Positions 15,931-16,998 of a DNA stretch of 16,998 nt are shown here, piece after piece (positions within the stretch are counted from its first letter, which is position 1; each line of letters opens with the position of its first letter). The translations under genes and the position numbers were made by a program. Source of the stretch: Candidatus Thioglobus sp. Its GTDB lineage: Bacteria; Pseudomonadota; Gammaproteobacteria; PS1; Pseudothioglobaceae. The stretch is from positions 1 through 16,998 of the forward strand of contig JAAOIF010000004.1 of the NCBI GenBank assembly GCA_015163925.1, in the 5' to 3' direction. The notes beneath the pieces are model-generated. The model had not been told where the DNA came from, did no database searches, and saw nothing but the letters and a program-made list of their open reading frames with translations.

Positions 15931-15960
15931 TAAAACTTTGAAATATTAGCAATAAAGGCA
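15931..15960. repeat. left copy of a 30-bp direct repeat flanking the TSUP gene
   Basis: TAAAACTTTGAAATATTAGC followed by AATAAAGGCA is identical to 16918-16947. It lies between the thioredoxin-like gene and the TSUP gene. Confidence 0.9.
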
Positions 15961-16025
15961 ATTATAATATTAGCAAACAGCCAAATATTACTCCGCCAAG
16001 CCGATTGTTGAAGGCGAATAATTTT

Positions 16026-16067
16026 ATGAATAAAACGGCTTGTCTTTTGCAAAATAAAGGAAATTAG
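16026..16067 (+). other. possible 13-codon leader ORF before the TSUP gene
   Basis: ATG at 16026 opens MNKTACLLQNKGN and stops at TAG 16065-16067, one base before the next ATG. It contains the AAGGA Shine-Dalgarno sequence of the downstream gene (16057-16061). A 7-base stem (CAAGCCG 15997-16003 with CGGCTTG 16036-16042) overlaps its start. It may be chance. Confidence 0.2.
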
Positions 16068-16068
16068 A

Positions 16069-16857
16069 ATGTATATTGAAGGCTCATTATTGGCGGATTA
16101 TTTGCTAATCGGAGTGTTGGTTTTGGTGTTTGCAGCGTTTGTTGCCGGATTTTTAGACAGCGTGGCAGGCGGCGCTGGGTTGATTTTAGTGCCGGCATTT
16201 ATTCTCACCGGAATGCCACCGCAATTAGCACTCGGGCAGGAAAAATTAGTATCAACTTTAGGCACATTTTCTGCCATTTATAATTATTTCAAAAACGCTA
16301 AAATAATCTGGAAAGTGGTCGGCTACGGCATTCCAACGGCGCTGGTTGGCGCTTATGTTGGCGGCAGGGTTATTTTGGCGATTGACGAGGCGATAGTTGG
16401 GCAAATAATATTTTTCCTAATTCCGGTCGGGCTGCTGTTTTCTTTTATGCCCAAAAAAGACAAAAAAGACGGAGCGTATCAGCCGAGTAAAAAAGACATT
16501 ATGATAGTTTTGCCGCTGGTTTGTTTTGTGGTTGGTTTTTACGATGGTTTTTTCGGCCCCGGCACCGGCAGTATTTTAATTTTGGCGTTGCATTTCTTAA
16601 TTCATATGCCACTTATTGAATCATCGGCGACCTCCAAAATATTTAATTTAGCCTCTAATGTCGGGGCGTTTGTGGCGTTTTTTATTGCTGGAAAAATGGC
16701 ATTTCTAATCGGCATTCCTATGGTTTTGGCGAGCATTGGCGGCAACTATATCGGCAGCCATATGACTCTCAAAAACGGCGATAAAATCATTAAACCTCTG
16801 ATTTTTACCTCAATAGCAATTTTATTTATCTCGCTTGGGGTGAAATATATGTTGTAA
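16069..16857 (+). CDS. TSUP family transporter (TauE/SafE, DUF81)
   Basis: A 262-residue inner-membrane protein of about eight helices in two halves. The first half has AGFLDSVAGGAGLILVPAFI and GQEKLVSTLGTF; the second has VGFYDGFFGPGTGSILILAL and SATSKIFNLASNVGAF, the duplicated glycine-rich motifs of the TSUP/TauE family. Members move sulfite, sulfoacetate, thiosulfate or other organosulfur anions, with the direction differing among members; this one's substrate is not known. The length is complete. AAGGA at 16057-16061, seven bases before ATG, is the clearest ribosome binding site in the right half of the window. A TATAAT at 15963-15968 could supply the promoter. The gene sits exactly between two copies of a 30-base direct repeat. 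Confidence 0.92.
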   Translation: MYIEGSLLADYLLIGVLVLVFAAFVAGFLDSVAGGAGLILVPAFILTGMPPQLALGQEKLVSTLGTFSAIYNYFKNAKIIWKVVGYGIPTALVGAYVGGRVILAIDEAIVGQIIFFLIPVGLLFSFMPKKDKKDGAYQPSKKDIMIVLPLVCFVVGFYDGFFGPGTGSILILALHFLIHMPLIESSATSKIFNLASNVGAFVAFFIAGKMAFLIGIPMVLASIGGNYIGSHMTLKNGDKIIKPLIFTSIAILFISLGVKYML

Positions 16858-16916
16858 AAAAATAAACTTATGTTGTTTTTAATTGCGTTTTTCTGAATTA
16901 TTGAGCAAATTATGCG

Positions 16917-16998
16917 TTAAAACTTTGAAATATTAGCAATAAAGGCATCCCCAAAGCTGGCGGTTTTTTTGAGTTTTACTCCCATTGCCACCAAGCCT
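16917..16998 (-). CDS. C-terminal end of an unidentified protein, partial
   Basis: The minus strand is open from the right edge to TAA at 16919-16917 and reads GLVAMGVKLKKTASFGDAFI and then ANISKF. Amphipathic, non-repetitive composition and codon use like the neighbours suggest a real gene, but 26 codons are too few to name it. The last nine codons and part of the stop fall inside the 30-base repeat also present at 15931-15960. Confidence 0.4.
   Translation of the reverse strand, partial: GLVAMGVKLKKTASFGDAFIANISKF
16918..16947. repeat. right copy of the 30-bp direct repeat flanking the TSUP gene
   Basis: Identical over 30 bases to 15931-15960, with no match on either side. It covers the last codons and part of the stop of the partial minus-strand gene at the window edge. 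Confidence 0.9.

Overview
This AT-rich window comes from a bacterium that the 16S rRNA gene and the gene set place, by my reading, in the Gammaproteobacteria. The evidence is 16S signature stretches, a 16S - tRNA-Ile(GAT) - tRNA-Ala(TGC) order, LPS genes (heptose kinase, lptB), TruA and RimM. Intergenic stretches hold a dispersed palindromic repeat family and the rRNA locus is rearranged, as seen in some host-associated or genome-eroding lineages. The lifestyle is inference.

Layout. 1-395 (-): N-terminal part of an ADP-heptose synthase type kinase, running off the left edge, with a damaged or unusual start. 625-1969 (+): rpsP, with a roughly 180-residue repetitive Glu/Lys/Pro/Ala tail on S16, then rimM with no canonical start codon in the right place; trmD and rplS do not follow. 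1975-2125: repeats. 2143-3747 (-) and 3868-5121 (+): divergent SulP anion transporters, the first complete with a STAS domain, the second cut off near membrane helix 13. 5122-7679 (-): an rRNA locus with a good promoter, boxA, RNase III stem arms, full-length 16S, tRNA-Ile, a decayed tRNA-Ile copy, tRNA-Ala, a spacer boxA and an AT-rich hairpin, but no 23S. 7741-8949 (-): an APC-like permease of unknown substrate. 9095-9430 (-): a small exported protein. 9443-9904: a repeat-rich intergenic region with an 88-bp tandem repeat, related in inverse orientation to the repeats after rimM.

9905-15880 is a compact housekeeping block: truA (-) with four tandem copies of its start region, birA (+), bactofilin (-), lptB-tsaD-comM (+, nearly contiguous) and a thioredoxin-like protein (-). 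16069-16857 (+) is a TSUP permease flanked by a 30-bp direct repeat whose right copy overlaps the 3' end of a further gene entering from the right edge (-).

Functionally the window combines translation and RNA maturation (S16, RimM, TruA, TsaD, 16S, two tRNAs), envelope work (heptose kinase, LptB, bactofilin, exported protein), anion and solute transport (two SulP, APC-like, TSUP), cofactor attachment (BirA) and DNA uptake or recombination (ComM). The points most worth a second look are the 16S-tRNA locus without 23S beside a truncated transporter gene, the chained mini-ORFs in front of truA, the S16 tail, and the direct repeats bracketing the TSUP gene.
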